DNA from: Planctomycetota bacterium
GTDB lineage: Bacteria > Planctomycetota > UBA1135 > GCA-002686595
Reading direction: 5' to 3'
Length of the DNA stretch: 53,823 nt
NCBI GenBank assembly: GCA_029248265.1
Contig: JAQWJQ010000298.1
Coordinates: 1 to 53,823, forward strand
The notes under the pieces were generated by a model. It was not told the origin of the DNA. It ran no database searches and was given only the letters and a program-made list of their open reading frames with translations. Both the position numbers and the translations under genes were made by a program. This document shows, piece after piece, positions 41,710-50,932 of this stretch; the first letter of the stretch is position 1, and the number at the start of each line of letters is the position of its first letter.

Positions 41710-44025
41710 CTAGCGGTAGGAGACGCAACGTGGACAGTTGCAATCCGGATCGATGAGCCGGTCACCGATCGTGCTCGACTCCCCGGTGGCATACCCCAGG
41801 GCCGCCACATCAGCGGTCGCCGCAGCGCCGGTCGGAGCGCCGCCTGCGAGCGAGGTCGACGGGTCCGCGCTGGCGAGCCAGCAGACCAGCCCCCGCCTCA
41901 GCCCCCGGAGCACCTCGGGGTGCTCCGCCGCGACGTTGACGAGGCAGTCCGGATCCGCGTCGAGGTCATACAGCTCCAGCGAGTGCTCGGGCTGCCCCGG
42001 CGGGTTCCCCCACCCCTTCTTACGGAGGTGGAGCAGGAGGTACCAGTGGCCCGCGAACGCGCCTGCGCTGAGCGCGTTGGCGCCCACCACATAGCGAGGC
42101 TCCTCGAGGGTCCCCTCGAGGATGTCCTCGTCGAGCAACGACCGCCCGATGAACGGACCGTCTCCCTCACCGGCCAGCGCCAGACCGTGGAGCGTGCGAG
42201 CGATGGCAGCGTTCTGCACGGGGTTGCTCACGGACTGCCCGACAGGGACGCCTGGACCCACGAGAAAGAGCGGCACGCGCAGGGTGTTGGGGTAGAGGCC
42301 CGTGTGCTTCCAGTACAACCCAAGCTCGCCGAGCGCCTCGCCGTGATCCGCAGTGAACGCGATCAACCCTCGGCCGAGCCGTGGCACGTCTGCCAGCAGG
42401 TCGCCGACGAGGCTGTCCATGTAGCTCACCTCGCCCTTGTAGAGCGCGATGAGATACTCAGCGTCCCGGATACGCTTGTCCCACTTGGCCTGCGCACGCG
42501 GGTCTATCGCGGCCAACTTCTCGGCGAACGGATCCCCGGTGTAGTACCGCTCTGTGATGCCGTCGTGCGGCTGGTAGGGGGCGTGAACATCGAAGAGGTG
42601 AAGCCAGATGAAGACGTGCTCGTTCTCCCCGAGCTCCTGAAACATCCCGCGCGCCGCGTCCGTCGTCAGCTGCCCATCGCGGGTCATGCGCCCTCCCGGT
42701 GCATTCACGACCTCAAACCCCTGACCGAGCCCGCTCCGCCACGGCATGAGGTGGCGCGCAGAGACCGCGGCGACCGTCCGATATCCGGCGGCTCGAAAGG
42801 ACTCGGCGAGCGTCTCGGCACGGTCCGAGAGCGTGGCGACGTTGCCCACCACGCCGGTGTCCCGCACCGAGAGCCCCGTGAAGATCGAGGCGTGCGAGGG
42901 GTTCGTAATCGACGTCGAGGAGATCGCGTCGTGGAAGATGGTCCCGCGCGCCGCCAGCGAGTCAAGCATCGGCGTCAGGGCGCCACGGTTCTCCTTTGAG
43001 AAGCCCACGAAGTCTGCGCGGTGCGTGTCGCTCGTGATGAGCAAGACCGTCTCAGGCCGCTCTTCGCGCCGTTCGAGGCCCACCTGGACGGGGGGGGTCA
43101 CGACCACCGGGTGGCCCCCCTCGGACTCGATGCGCAGGAGGCAATCCCCCTGCCCGCTACCCTCTGGCGGAGCGATCTCGACCTTCGACCACCCCACTCC
43201 CAATGGAACCACCGTCCGGGTCGGCGGCCTCCCCGTAGCCTCCAGGGTCAACGCCACACTGGACTTCGAACCCTCTGGTGCTGGCGAGGTGAGGCCGGCG
43301 TACACGACGAAGCGCGTCCCCTCCTCCGCCAGGACCGGCCCCTCGAGACGAACGCCGGGGAGCAGCCCGCGCGCCGGACGCGACTCGTCTCCGATGACGA
43401 TGTACTCCGCCGGACCGGTGGGGTCGGGGACCGTCGCAGCGACCGGCCGCCGGACCAACTGAACCTCATGAAGGCGCATGTCGTGGGTGAGCCGCTCGAA
43501 GAAGAGAGTGACCTCCTTCGAGTCGGACACGTCGATGAACGACATCTCGATGAGCTCTGGCTCGATCGGCGCCTGACGCTCCATGGACTCGGAAGAGCGC
43601 TGCGCGCTCGTCTCCCAGCCCGTCGCCGCGAGCAGCCGCATGTACCCCTCCGACGAGACAACGAGCCGTACCGTGTCAAAGGGCGCATCGTCCGACCGTG
43701 GGATCGTGACGCCGAACGGTTTCCTCCCCACCGGGATCAACACCCCAGCAAGCTGGTTCCCCTCGGCCTCCACCCATCTCAGGGGTGCACCGGACGAGCT
43801 CAAGCCCCCCAGCTCAGGGCCGTTGAGCTCGAGCCGCTGGACCACGACCGGCGTGCTGTCGGGCCACTCCCCAATCGCCTCCAACTCCACCGCGGCGCTT
43901 CGGCGCGGGCCGCCCTGCGGAGCATCCTCCGGCGCGCAAGCTGTGGCGATTGAGAGGGCCACGGCAAGCATGAGCCCGCGGGCAGAGTCAGACCTGAGGG
44001 CGCAAGGAGGACGGAGATGAGTCAT
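41710..44025 (-). CDS. Sulfatase-fold (alkaline phosphatase superfamily) lipoprotein
   Basis: 771 residues from the ATG at 44025. The start fits a lipoprotein signal (ARGLMLAVALSIATAC), with lipidation at C30. A beta-rich N-terminal half (about 40-310; repeated strands such as VTLFFERLTHDMRLHEVQLV) may bind the substrate or the cell surface. The catalytic half contains VLLITSDTHRADFVGFS (about 330), the nucleophile loop T-N-P-S-H-A-S-I-F-T-G (about 374), HLFDVHAPYQPHDG and FTADHGEALGE (about 560). As in the other sulfatase-fold gene here, Thr stands where Cys or Ser would be modified to formylglycine, and Arg is His, so sulfatase activity is doubtful; phosphoester transfer is possible. It is divergent from the second PSCyt1 gene with 173 bases between starts. 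Confidence 0.85.
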   Translation of the reverse strand: MTHLRPPCALRSDSARGLMLAVALSIATACAPEDAPQGGPRRSAAVELEAIGEWPDSTPVVVQRLELNGPELGGLSSSGAPLRWVEAEGNQLAGVLIPVGRKPFGVTIPRSDDAPFDTVRLVVSSEGYMRLLAATGWETSAQRSSESMERQAPIEPELIEMSFIDVSDSKEVTLFFERLTHDMRLHEVQLVRRPVAATVPDPTGPAEYIVIGDESRPARGLLPGVRLEGPVLAEEGTRFVVYAGLTSPAPEGSKSSVALTLEATGRPPTRTVVPLGVGWSKVEIAPPEGSGQGDCLLRIESEGGHPVVVTPPVQVGLERREERPETVLLITSDTHRADFVGFSKENRGALTPMLDSLAARGTIFHDAISSTSITNPSHASIFTGLSVRDTGVVGNVATLSDRAETLAESFRAAGYRTVAAVSARHLMPWRSGLGQGFEVVNAPGGRMTRDGQLTTDAARGMFQELGENEHVFIWLHLFDVHAPYQPHDGITERYYTGDPFAEKLAAIDPRAQAKWDKRIRDAEYLIALYKGEVSYMDSLVGDLLADVPRLGRGLIAFTADHGEALGELGLYWKHTGLYPNTLRVPLFLVGPGVPVGQSVSNPVQNAAIARTLHGLALAGEGDGPFIGRSLLDEDILEGTLEEPRYVVGANALSAGAFAGHWYLLLHLRKKGWGNPPGQPEHSLELYDLDADPDCLVNVAAEHPEVLRGLRRGLVCWLASADPSTSLAGGAPTGAAATADVAALGYATGESSTIGDRLIDPDCNCPRCVSYR

Positions 44026-44198
44026 GGTGCCGAACCGCGGGAACCGCCGAAGCGAGCGTCCCTGGTGAGGAGCGCGGCCGTGGTATTCATCGACTTCGAG
44101 CCCAGGTGAAACATGCACCGGAGCGCGGGAATACTTCCTGAACCGGCTGATTTGGCCCGCCTCCACCATCCCACGGCCTTGCGCGTAGGATGTCGTGA

Positions 44199-47100
44199 GT
44201 GTTCCTCCGCCCCCGACACCTCTTCCAGGTGGCGCTGCTCGTGGCGCCCGCGATCGGCCAGGAGGCCCGCGTCGACTTCGCTGCGGAGGTCCGGCCACTC
44301 CTCTCGGACCGGTGCTTCCCGTGTCACGGACCGGGCCTCGCTGACCCCGCAGCCGGGCTGCGACTCGACCAGCGGAGCTCCGCCGTGGACGAGCTCGGCT
44401 TCGCTGCGATCGTCCCTGGCGACGCTGAGGCCAGCGAGCTCTTCTCCAGACTGCAACACGCTGACCCCGAGCGGCGTATGCCCCCCGTCTCCTCCAAGCT
44501 GGAGCTTGAGGAGCACGAGGTCGCGCTCCTGCGCCGCTGGATCCAGGAGGGAGCTCCCTACGGTGAGCACTGGTCCTTCACTCGACCAGAGCGCGCGGCC
44601 CGGCCGGCCGTCGATGGGAACGAGTGGGTCCGCGATGAGCTCGACCGGTTCATTCTCGGCGGCCTCGAGAGCCGCGGTCTGACGCCGGCCCCCGAAGCCG
44701 CCCCAGCAACCCTCCTGAGGCGCGTCTACCTCGACCTCACGGGCCTCCCCCCGACGCTCTTCGAGCTCGACGCCTTCCTGGCGGATGACCGCCCCGGTCG
44801 CCTCGAGCGAACCGTGGACCAACTCCTTGGCTCCGACGCTCACGCCGAGCACCTGACCGCTCACTGGATGGATGTCGCCCGCTACGCCGACACGTTCGGC
44901 TACCAGTCAGACGTCGACACCCACCTCTGGCCATGGCGTGACTGGGTGATTGACTCCTTCCGCGAGAACCTCCCCTACGACCGCTTCCTGACCGAACAGT
45001 TGGCGGGCGACCTCCTGCCCGACGCGGACGAGAGTTCCCGCCTCGCGACGGCCTTCAACCGGCTCCACCGGCAGACCAACGAGGGGGGGAGCGTCGAGGA
45101 GGAGTTCCGTGTGGAGTACGTCTGTGACCGCGTGGAGACCATGGCGGGCGCCTTCCTGGGCCTCACGGTGGGCTGCGCACGCTGCCACGACCACAAGTTC
45201 GATCCGATCACCCAGCGCGACTACTTCGGCCTCTTCGCGCTCTTCGACGACATCGATGAGTCGGGTCTCTACTCCCACTTCACCAACGCCACCCCCACGC
45301 CGACCCTCGAGCTCCCCACCGAAGTGCAGGCCCGACGCACCGTTGAGCTCGAGCAGAAGGTCGCGGCCGCGATGACCAGCGCCCGCGGGGAGTCGATTCC
45401 GTGGCGTGAGGTCCTCACGACGAACTTCGAGAACGCCGGCGAAGAGGGCAGCTCCGTGGAGCTTCGCGGCGGCGCACAGCTCGTCGAGCACGAGGCCGGT
45501 CGGTCCATCGAAATGGACGGCGAGAACTCCGTGGTCTTTCCCGGAGTGGGCGTCTTTCGTCGCGCCGACCCCTTCCGGATCAAGCTCGACCTGCGCTCCC
45601 CGGAGGCCTTCGAGCGGGCGGTGGTGCTCCACCGGACGAAGTCCTGGACCGACTCCGGCAGTCGGGGCTATCAACTCCTCATCGACCAGGGCCGGCTCAT
45701 GTTCGCCCTCGTGCACTTCTGGCCGGGGGACGCTGCGGCGGTTCGGACGTTGGCCCCGCTGCCCTTGGATCAGTGGACGACCGTGGAGCTGCGCTATGAC
45801 GGCTCCAGCCTCGCGGCTGGAATGGAGATCTGGTTGGACGGCGAGCCGGCGCCCCTCGAGGTCATCCGCGACCACCTCACGCGAACCATCCGCGGTGGGT
45901 CCATCGAGCACCTGACCATCGGCAGCCGCTTTCGCGACCGGGGCTTCAAGGGCGGTGCGGTCCGCTCGATCACGGTCATGGACCTGGCCCCGGAGATCCC
46001 CCACGCCACCAACACCCTCCGCGCCGCCCGCGCCGTGCTCGACGACCACCGTGACCGCATCCGGCAGATCATGACCATGCGCGAGTCGCCGGCCCTGCCG
46101 GCGGCCCAGCGGACGGCCCATGTGCTCGGACGGGGCCTCTACTCGGACCGCCGCGAGGCGGTGGAGCCGGCGACCCCGGCCTTCCTCCCGGCCCTCCTGG
46201 AGGGCCCCGTGACCTCGCGCCTGGACCTGGCTCGCTGGTTGACCCACCCGGATCACCCCCTGACGGCCCGGGTCCATGTGGATCGCCTCTGGCGCCTCAC
46301 CATGGGGCAGGGCCTCGTCCCCAGCCCGGAGGACCTCGGGAGCCAGAGCCGCCCGCCGGTGCAGGCCCAACTCCTGGACACCCTCGCCCGCGACCTGATC
46401 GAGTCCGGTTGGGACTCACGGGCGCTGCTCCGCCGCATGGTCCTCTCGGCCACCTACAGGCAGGCCGCCGACCATCCGGAGAGCCTCGCCGCCGACCCCA
46501 ACAATGACCTCCTGGGACGCGCGAGCACGCGCCGGTTCGCGGCGGAGGTGATCCGCGACGCTGCGCTTCAAGCCGCGGGCTTGCTCGTCGAACGTCGGGG
46601 CGGGCCCCCCGTGCGGCCGTATCAACCACCGGGCCTCTGGCAGGAGAAGAGCGGCAAGGTCTACCGGGCCGGAAGCGGCGATGATCTCCGGCGCAGGAGC
46701 CTGTACACCTTCTGGCGGCGCACCTCACCGCCCCCGGCCATGACCATGTTCGACGCACCGGCCCGGGAGATCTGCCGCGTCGATCGCCCCGCGACGACCA
46801 CCCCGCTCCAGGCGCTGGTGCTGTGGAACGACCCGCAATTCGTCGAGGCCTCCCTCGCCCTGGCCAAGCGCGCCGTGGACCTCGCTCCACGCCGCGACGA
46901 GCCGAACAGTGGCGACCGGCAGCGCGTGGAGTTCCTGGTCCGCTCGCTCGCCTCGAGGGCCCCCTCGACGTCCGAGCTCGAGGCCATGACCGCGCTGCTC
47001 GCCGCCCAACGGGAGGCCTACCGCGGGGACCTGAACGCCGCCCACCAGCTCGCGAGCTTCTCCCTGGAGCGGGCCGCGCACCCGGACGCTCAAGCCGAAG

Positions 47101-47201
47101 AACCTGAGCCCCTCGACGATGGCTCCGCCGTCGAGACCGCGGCCACGGCCGTGGTGGCCAGCGCCCTCCTCGGGCTCCCAGACGTGGTGCAACGGCGATG
47201 A
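44199..47201 (+). CDS. PSCyt1-DUF1549-LamG-DUF1553 planctomycete protein (second copy)
   Basis: 1000 residues with a GTG start and a signal peptide (MFLRPRHLFQVALLVAPAIGQ). PSCyt1 (about 24-120) has haem site CFPCH (39-43). DUF1549 (about 140-370) has LRRVYLDLTGLPPTL, HWMDVARYADTFGYQ and a second CxxCH, CARCHDHKFDP (about 326). A concanavalin/LamG-like domain (about 425-600; GYQLLIDQGRLMFALVHFWPGD, WTTVELRYDGSSLAAGMEIWLDGE) replaces the jelly roll of the first copy. DUF1553 (about 660-930) has HVDRLWRLTMGQGLV, ASTRRFAAEVIRDAALQAAG. The architecture is standard for planctomycetes. The stop overlaps the DUF1501 start by four bases (ATGA). Function of the family is unknown; carbohydrate or sulfated polymer processing has been suggested. 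Confidence 0.92.
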   Translation: MFLRPRHLFQVALLVAPAIGQEARVDFAAEVRPLLSDRCFPCHGPGLADPAAGLRLDQRSSAVDELGFAAIVPGDAEASELFSRLQHADPERRMPPVSSKLELEEHEVALLRRWIQEGAPYGEHWSFTRPERAARPAVDGNEWVRDELDRFILGGLESRGLTPAPEAAPATLLRRVYLDLTGLPPTLFELDAFLADDRPGRLERTVDQLLGSDAHAEHLTAHWMDVARYADTFGYQSDVDTHLWPWRDWVIDSFRENLPYDRFLTEQLAGDLLPDADESSRLATAFNRLHRQTNEGGSVEEEFRVEYVCDRVETMAGAFLGLTVGCARCHDHKFDPITQRDYFGLFALFDDIDESGLYSHFTNATPTPTLELPTEVQARRTVELEQKVAAAMTSARGESIPWREVLTTNFENAGEEGSSVELRGGAQLVEHEAGRSIEMDGENSVVFPGVGVFRRADPFRIKLDLRSPEAFERAVVLHRTKSWTDSGSRGYQLLIDQGRLMFALVHFWPGDAAAVRTLAPLPLDQWTTVELRYDGSSLAAGMEIWLDGEPAPLEVIRDHLTRTIRGGSIEHLTIGSRFRDRGFKGGAVRSITVMDLAPEIPHATNTLRAARAVLDDHRDRIRQIMTMRESPALPAAQRTAHVLGRGLYSDRREAVEPATPAFLPALLEGPVTSRLDLARWLTHPDHPLTARVHVDRLWRLTMGQGLVPSPEDLGSQSRPPVQAQLLDTLARDLIESGWDSRALLRRMVLSATYRQAADHPESLAADPNNDLLGRASTRRFAAEVIRDAALQAAGLLVERRGGPPVRPYQPPGLWQEKSGKVYRAGSGDDLRRRSLYTFWRRTSPPPAMTMFDAPAREICRVDRPATTTPLQALVLWNDPQFVEASLALAKRAVDLAPRRDEPNSGDRQRVEFLVRSLASRAPSTSELEAMTALLAAQREAYRGDLNAAHQLASFSLERAAHPDAQAEEPEPLDDGSAVETAATAVVASALLGLPDVVQRR

Positions 47202-48595
47202 GCAAGCACGACCCCGACCTCCCTCCGAGCGCGCTCCCCAACCTCGGTCGCCGCACCCTCCTCAAGGGCGCCTCGATGGGCCTCGCGGGGGCGGCCCTCG
47301 CCCGAGTGGGAGGGGCTCAGGACCAACGGGCCGCGCACCACCCCCCCCGGGCAAAGCGGGTCATCCACCTGTTCATGAGCGGGGGCCCGTCCCAGCTCGA
47401 CCTCTGGGACCCCAAGCCCCTGCTCCGGGAGCGAAACGGCGAGGAGCTACCCGCTTCGGTTCGCCAGGGGCAGCGGCTCACCGGGATGTCCGGCAACCAG
47501 GCCTCCCTGCCCCTTGCGGGCTCGCTCTTCGAGTTCAAGCAGCACGGGCAGAGCGGCACCTGGGCGAGCGAACTGCTGCCCCACACCGCGGGGATCGTCG
47601 ACGACCTGTGCGTGGTTCGCACCATGGTCACGGACGCGATCAACCACGACCCCGCGGCGACCTTCCTCCTCACGGGCTCCGAGATCGCTGGTCGACCCTC
47701 TGCCGGGGCCTGGACGAGCTACGGGCTGGGCTCACTCAACCCGGACCTCCCCGAGTTCTGCGTGATGGTCACCCAGGGAAAGGGAGGGCAGCCCCTCTAT
47801 GAGCGACTCTGGGGCTCAGGCTTCCTGAGCGCCCAACACGCGGGCGTCCAGTTTCGAAGCGGCGAGGACCCGGTGCTCTTCCTCAACGACCCCCCCGGGA
47901 TCGACCGGGCCACGCGCCGCCGCATGCTCGACGCCCTCAAGGGTGCCGGTCGCAGCGCGGCCAAGACCGCCCAGGCGGAGCTCGCCTTCCGCATGCAGCT
48001 CTCCGTCCCCGAGGTGGCGGACCTGTCGAACGAACCGGACTCCACCTTCGAGCTCTACGGGGAGGACGCCCGGCGGCCGGGGTCGTTCGCAGCGAACTGC
48101 CTGATCGCGCGCCGCCTGATCGAACGTGACGTCCGCTTCGTCCAGCTCATCCACCAGGGGTGGGACCAACACGGCAACCTGCCCGGCGCCATCCGAACGC
48201 AGTGCCGAGAAACGGACCAGGCCTCCGCTGCGCTGGTGACGGACCTCAAGCGGCGAGGCCTCCTCGACGACACCCTGGTGGTCTGGGGCGGTGAGTTCGG
48301 GCGGACCTGCTACAGCCAGGGAGCCCTGACCCCGACCAACTACGGCCGTGACCATCACCCCAGGTGCGCGAGCCTGTGGATGGCGGGCGGCGGTGTGCGG
48401 CCGGGGACGACCTTCGGGGAGACGGATGAGTTCGGCTACAACGTGGCCCGAGACCCTGTGCATGTGCACGACCTCAACGCGACGGTCCTGCACCTGCTCG
48501 GGATCGATCACGAGCGCCTCACCTACCGCCACCAGGGACGCCGGTACCGGTTGACGGATGTACACGGTTCGGTCGTCGAGCCCCTCATCGGCTGA
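47198..48595 (+). CDS. Tat-exported DUF1501 protein (second copy)
   Basis: 465 residues. The twin-arginine-like signal is GRRTLLKGAS (about 17-26), followed by a hydrophobic GLAGAALARVGGA. The DUF1501 core is complete: KRVIHLFMSGGPSQLDLWDPKP, TDAINHDPAATFLLTG, VVWGGEFGRTCYSQG, YGRDHHPRCASLWMAGGGVRPG. It starts four bases inside the preceding gene, so the two are translationally coupled. Compared with the first copy at 35980, domain order and motifs are the same but the sequences differ along most of their length, so the two are old paralogues. Stop at 48593-48595. Confidence 0.93.
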   Translation: MSKHDPDLPPSALPNLGRRTLLKGASMGLAGAALARVGGAQDQRAAHHPPRAKRVIHLFMSGGPSQLDLWDPKPLLRERNGEELPASVRQGQRLTGMSGNQASLPLAGSLFEFKQHGQSGTWASELLPHTAGIVDDLCVVRTMVTDAINHDPAATFLLTGSEIAGRPSAGAWTSYGLGSLNPDLPEFCVMVTQGKGGQPLYERLWGSGFLSAQHAGVQFRSGEDPVLFLNDPPGIDRATRRRMLDALKGAGRSAAKTAQAELAFRMQLSVPEVADLSNEPDSTFELYGEDARRPGSFAANCLIARRLIERDVRFVQLIHQGWDQHGNLPGAIRTQCRETDQASAALVTDLKRRGLLDDTLVVWGGEFGRTCYSQGALTPTNYGRDHHPRCASLWMAGGGVRPGTTFGETDEFGYNVARDPVHVHDLNATVLHLLGIDHERLTYRHQGRRYRLTDVHGSVVEPLIG

Positions 48596-48755
48596 GGGCG
48601 ATCGTCAGGGGCCAGGGGGGTGAGGGCTCCTCTGGGGCTCCTCTGGCAGCGCGCCTTACCCTGCCCGAACATTGGGGAGGCTACGCCTAAAGCGAGGCGC
48701 GGGAAGCGTCGATGCGAGTCCAAAAGGGCCGCGTCTTCGTGGCCCGACCTCCATC

Positions 48756-49652
48756 ATGAGCTCAGAAAAGCGCCCCAACATCGCGACGCTCGCCATCGCT
48801 GCGGCCATCGCCCTCTGCCTCTTCGTCTACACCTCTGGCAGGCCGGCGGCCGAGCCTTCGCCGGAGCCCGAGGTGCTGGCCTCCATCCAGGTCGCCCCGC
48901 TCGGAGGTCGGATCGAGATCACCCAGGGTCCGAGCCACCTCAACCAGGTGACCCCGCCTGACAGCCACTCCGTCCGGGACCAGGAACTTGAGGCCTCGGG
49001 TCCAGCCGTCCAGCAACCCGACCCGACCGACGTGGCCGCTGCACGGGCGAGCGAAGCGCGCGCCGCGCAGACCCTGCGCACCATCGCCATGGCCCAGGAG
49101 CAATTTCAGGCCGCGCGCTCGATCGACCTCAACGGCGACCACGTCGGCGAGTTCGGCTACCTCGCCGAGCTGATGGGGACCGCTCCCCTCCGGAGCGTGA
49201 GTCACCACTCGACCGTGGACCTCTCCGAGCTCAACGCCTTCCTCCCCCGTGACTTCGCAGAGGTCATCTCCACCTCAGCGGGTGGCGCCTTTGAGGTCAG
49301 CGGCTACATCTATGCCCTCTACCTCCCGGCGACGCCGCGACACAACGGGGAGATCGAAGGGCTCCAAGAGGCCCTCCACGGTGGCTGCGGCGAGGCGCTC
49401 CCCGACCCGTACCAGAGCGCCCACCACTGGTGCGCCTACGCTTGGCCCTCCAGCGAGACCCTTCCGGCGCGCCGAGCCTTCTTCCTCGACGCCAGTGGGC
49501 TGAGCCTGAGCACCTTGAACGCCGCCGAGTCGCCGAGCCCTTACATCGGCGCTGCCCAGGCGCCGAGGTGGGACGCGGCCTACGCGCGCGCGGACATGTC
49601 CGGCCAGGCCGGCGGCAGCGAGACCTGCGACGGGAACGTCTGGGACCGCTAG
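48756..49652 (+). CDS. Membrane-anchored pilin-like/secretion-type protein
   Basis: 298 residues from the ATG at 48756. A single N-terminal membrane helix (ATLAIAAAIALCLFVYTSG, about 9-27) leads into a Pro/Glu-rich stretch. At about 105-145 the segment AAQTLRTIAMAQEQFQAARSIDLNGDHVGEFGYLAEL resembles the soluble start of type II secretion pseudopilins and DUF2950-type proteins (helix, then acidic N-G-D-G-like turn and Y). The rest is beta-rich, with cysteine-containing loops (GGCGEAL, WCAYAWPSSETLPARRAFFLDASG). No prepilin peptidase site is visible. The exact family is uncertain. The stop overlaps the convergent GH20-like gene by four bases (CTAG). Confidence 0.65.
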   Translation: MSSEKRPNIATLAIAAAIALCLFVYTSGRPAAEPSPEPEVLASIQVAPLGGRIEITQGPSHLNQVTPPDSHSVRDQELEASGPAVQQPDPTDVAAARASEARAAQTLRTIAMAQEQFQAARSIDLNGDHVGEFGYLAELMGTAPLRSVSHHSTVDLSELNAFLPRDFAEVISTSAGGAFEVSGYIYALYLPATPRHNGEIEGLQEALHGGCGEALPDPYQSAHHWCAYAWPSSETLPARRAFFLDASGLSLSTLNAAESPSPYIGAAQAPRWDAAYARADMSGQAGGSETCDGNVWDR

Positions 49653-50845
49653 CGACCCGAGTCAGAGCGAGGGCTCGGGGCGCCCCCTTTCTGCTCGCCA
49701 GGGGCCAGGGCGTCGGGAGCGACCGTGACCGGGCCCGCGCAGCGCTCGACCAATGACCTCAGCGCCGCCGCTCGCGGCGTGAACTCGCCCAGCGTCTCCG
49801 GCGCGGAGGAGGCGCCCCAAGCTCTCTCGGAGAGGCAAGGGAGCACACGCATGAAGGCGTGAAGGCCCTCGGCGCCACGGACCTCCAGCTCCGACCCGAG
49901 GACGAGCGGCGAGGCCGCCCTCGCGAGGTCCGAGTCCGCCGCCCCGAGGAATCGCAGCGGGCTCCAGCTGTAAGCCGCACCGTCAGGCGCGATGTCCTCC
50001 ACCGGGTCCCCGGCCGAGGGCTCCGGGCGCCAGGGGAAGTCGGCGCTGATCAACAGCCGACCCGCGCGGGTGAAGGGGGCCAGATCGGCTGGGTCCCCTG
50101 GTCGGCACAGGAGCGGGCGCTGGCTCTCCCCCTCGCCTGCCCGGGCGAAGGGGAGAGGGCCCGACGAACGGTCTCGCACGAGGGCGATCCCCCGAGCCGC
50201 CGCGTCCTCGGCGAGCGCCTCGGCGAGCGCCCGCTGGCGGGCTCGCGCGCCTTCTCCGCCCTCCCCATCGAGGACGAGCGCATTGAAGGAGCCCAGGAAG
50301 AGCAGGTCGAGCAGGCGCACCGCGCTGGGGAGGTCGACCTCTCCACTGAGCCGGATGGCGCGCCAGCGAAAGCGCGGGGCGTCGTCCAGGCGGACGGGGG
50401 GCAGGGACCATGCTCCCGCACTCGCAGGGTCCTCCGACGGGACCCTCGCGAGGAGCTGCAGCATTCGAGCTGCGGCCCGAGCGACCCCATCAGGGGTGCG
50501 CCCCGAGAGGGCCACGTGATCCTCGAAGACCTCGATCGAGAGCGCTTCTGGACCCTCACCGACCTCGTCCGCCGTGTAGCCAAGGGTGAGCACGACGTCC
50601 CCAGCCCGGGCTGGGGGACTTCCAATCAGCACCTCCCGCTCAAGCCGCGCGGAGAGCAGCTCGGCCACCACTCCGGCGAGGGGCTCCAGCTCGGCGACCT
50701 GGGTCACCACTCGGAGCTCATCCGGGAGGACGAAGGGCGAGAAGCGCGGCTGAGCCATGGCCACGGTCGGGACCGTGGGAGGCGGCGGAGGCGGCGTCCA
50801 ATCCTGGACGAGCGGAGCAGAGAGGACGAGGAGGAGATGGAGCAC
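49649..50845 (-). CDS. Degenerate GH20-like (beta-N-acetylhexosaminidase-fold) protein
   Basis: 398 residues with a signal peptide (MLHLLLVLSAPLVQ). The first 160 residues fit the GH20b domain that precedes GH20 catalytic domains: VVLTLG, ALSIEVFEDHVALSGRTPDGVARAAARMLQLL, and the hallmark LDDAPRFRWRAIRLSGEVDL. The following barrel is much shorter than the normal 350-400 residues. I see no Asp-Glu catalytic pair; the later SELEVRGAEGLHAFMRVLPCLSERAW segment resembles the end of the barrel (E-x-x-x...P-R-x-A-x-x-E-x-x-W). It is probably catalytically dead or has a different activity, perhaps polysaccharide binding. Last gene of a minus-strand set, 87 bases after the hydrolase stop. It is read here as intact, not a pseudogene, because it keeps an open frame and signal peptide. 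Confidence 0.6.
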   Translation of the reverse strand: MLHLLLVLSAPLVQDWTPPPPPPTVPTVAMAQPRFSPFVLPDELRVVTQVAELEPLAGVVAELLSARLEREVLIGSPPARAGDVVLTLGYTADEVGEGPEALSIEVFEDHVALSGRTPDGVARAAARMLQLLARVPSEDPASAGAWSLPPVRLDDAPRFRWRAIRLSGEVDLPSAVRLLDLLFLGSFNALVLDGEGGEGARARQRALAEALAEDAAARGIALVRDRSSGPLPFARAGEGESQRPLLCRPGDPADLAPFTRAGRLLISADFPWRPEPSAGDPVEDIAPDGAAYSWSPLRFLGAADSDLARAASPLVLGSELEVRGAEGLHAFMRVLPCLSERAWGASSAPETLGEFTPRAAALRSLVERCAGPVTVAPDALAPGEQKGGAPSPRSDSGR

Positions 50846-50932
50846 GGCTGGATCGTAGGCGCAGCGGGTGCCGCCGACGAGTCCTGCCCTGGTGGCTCTG
50901 CCGCAGGCCGTCTCCGCTGTCCCCCTCTGGGC

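Noticed and set aside
44026-44298. Upstream extension of the sulfatase-fold lipoprotein to 44298
   Set aside because: It would overlap the divergent PSCyt1 gene and puts the lipoprotein signal inside the protein.
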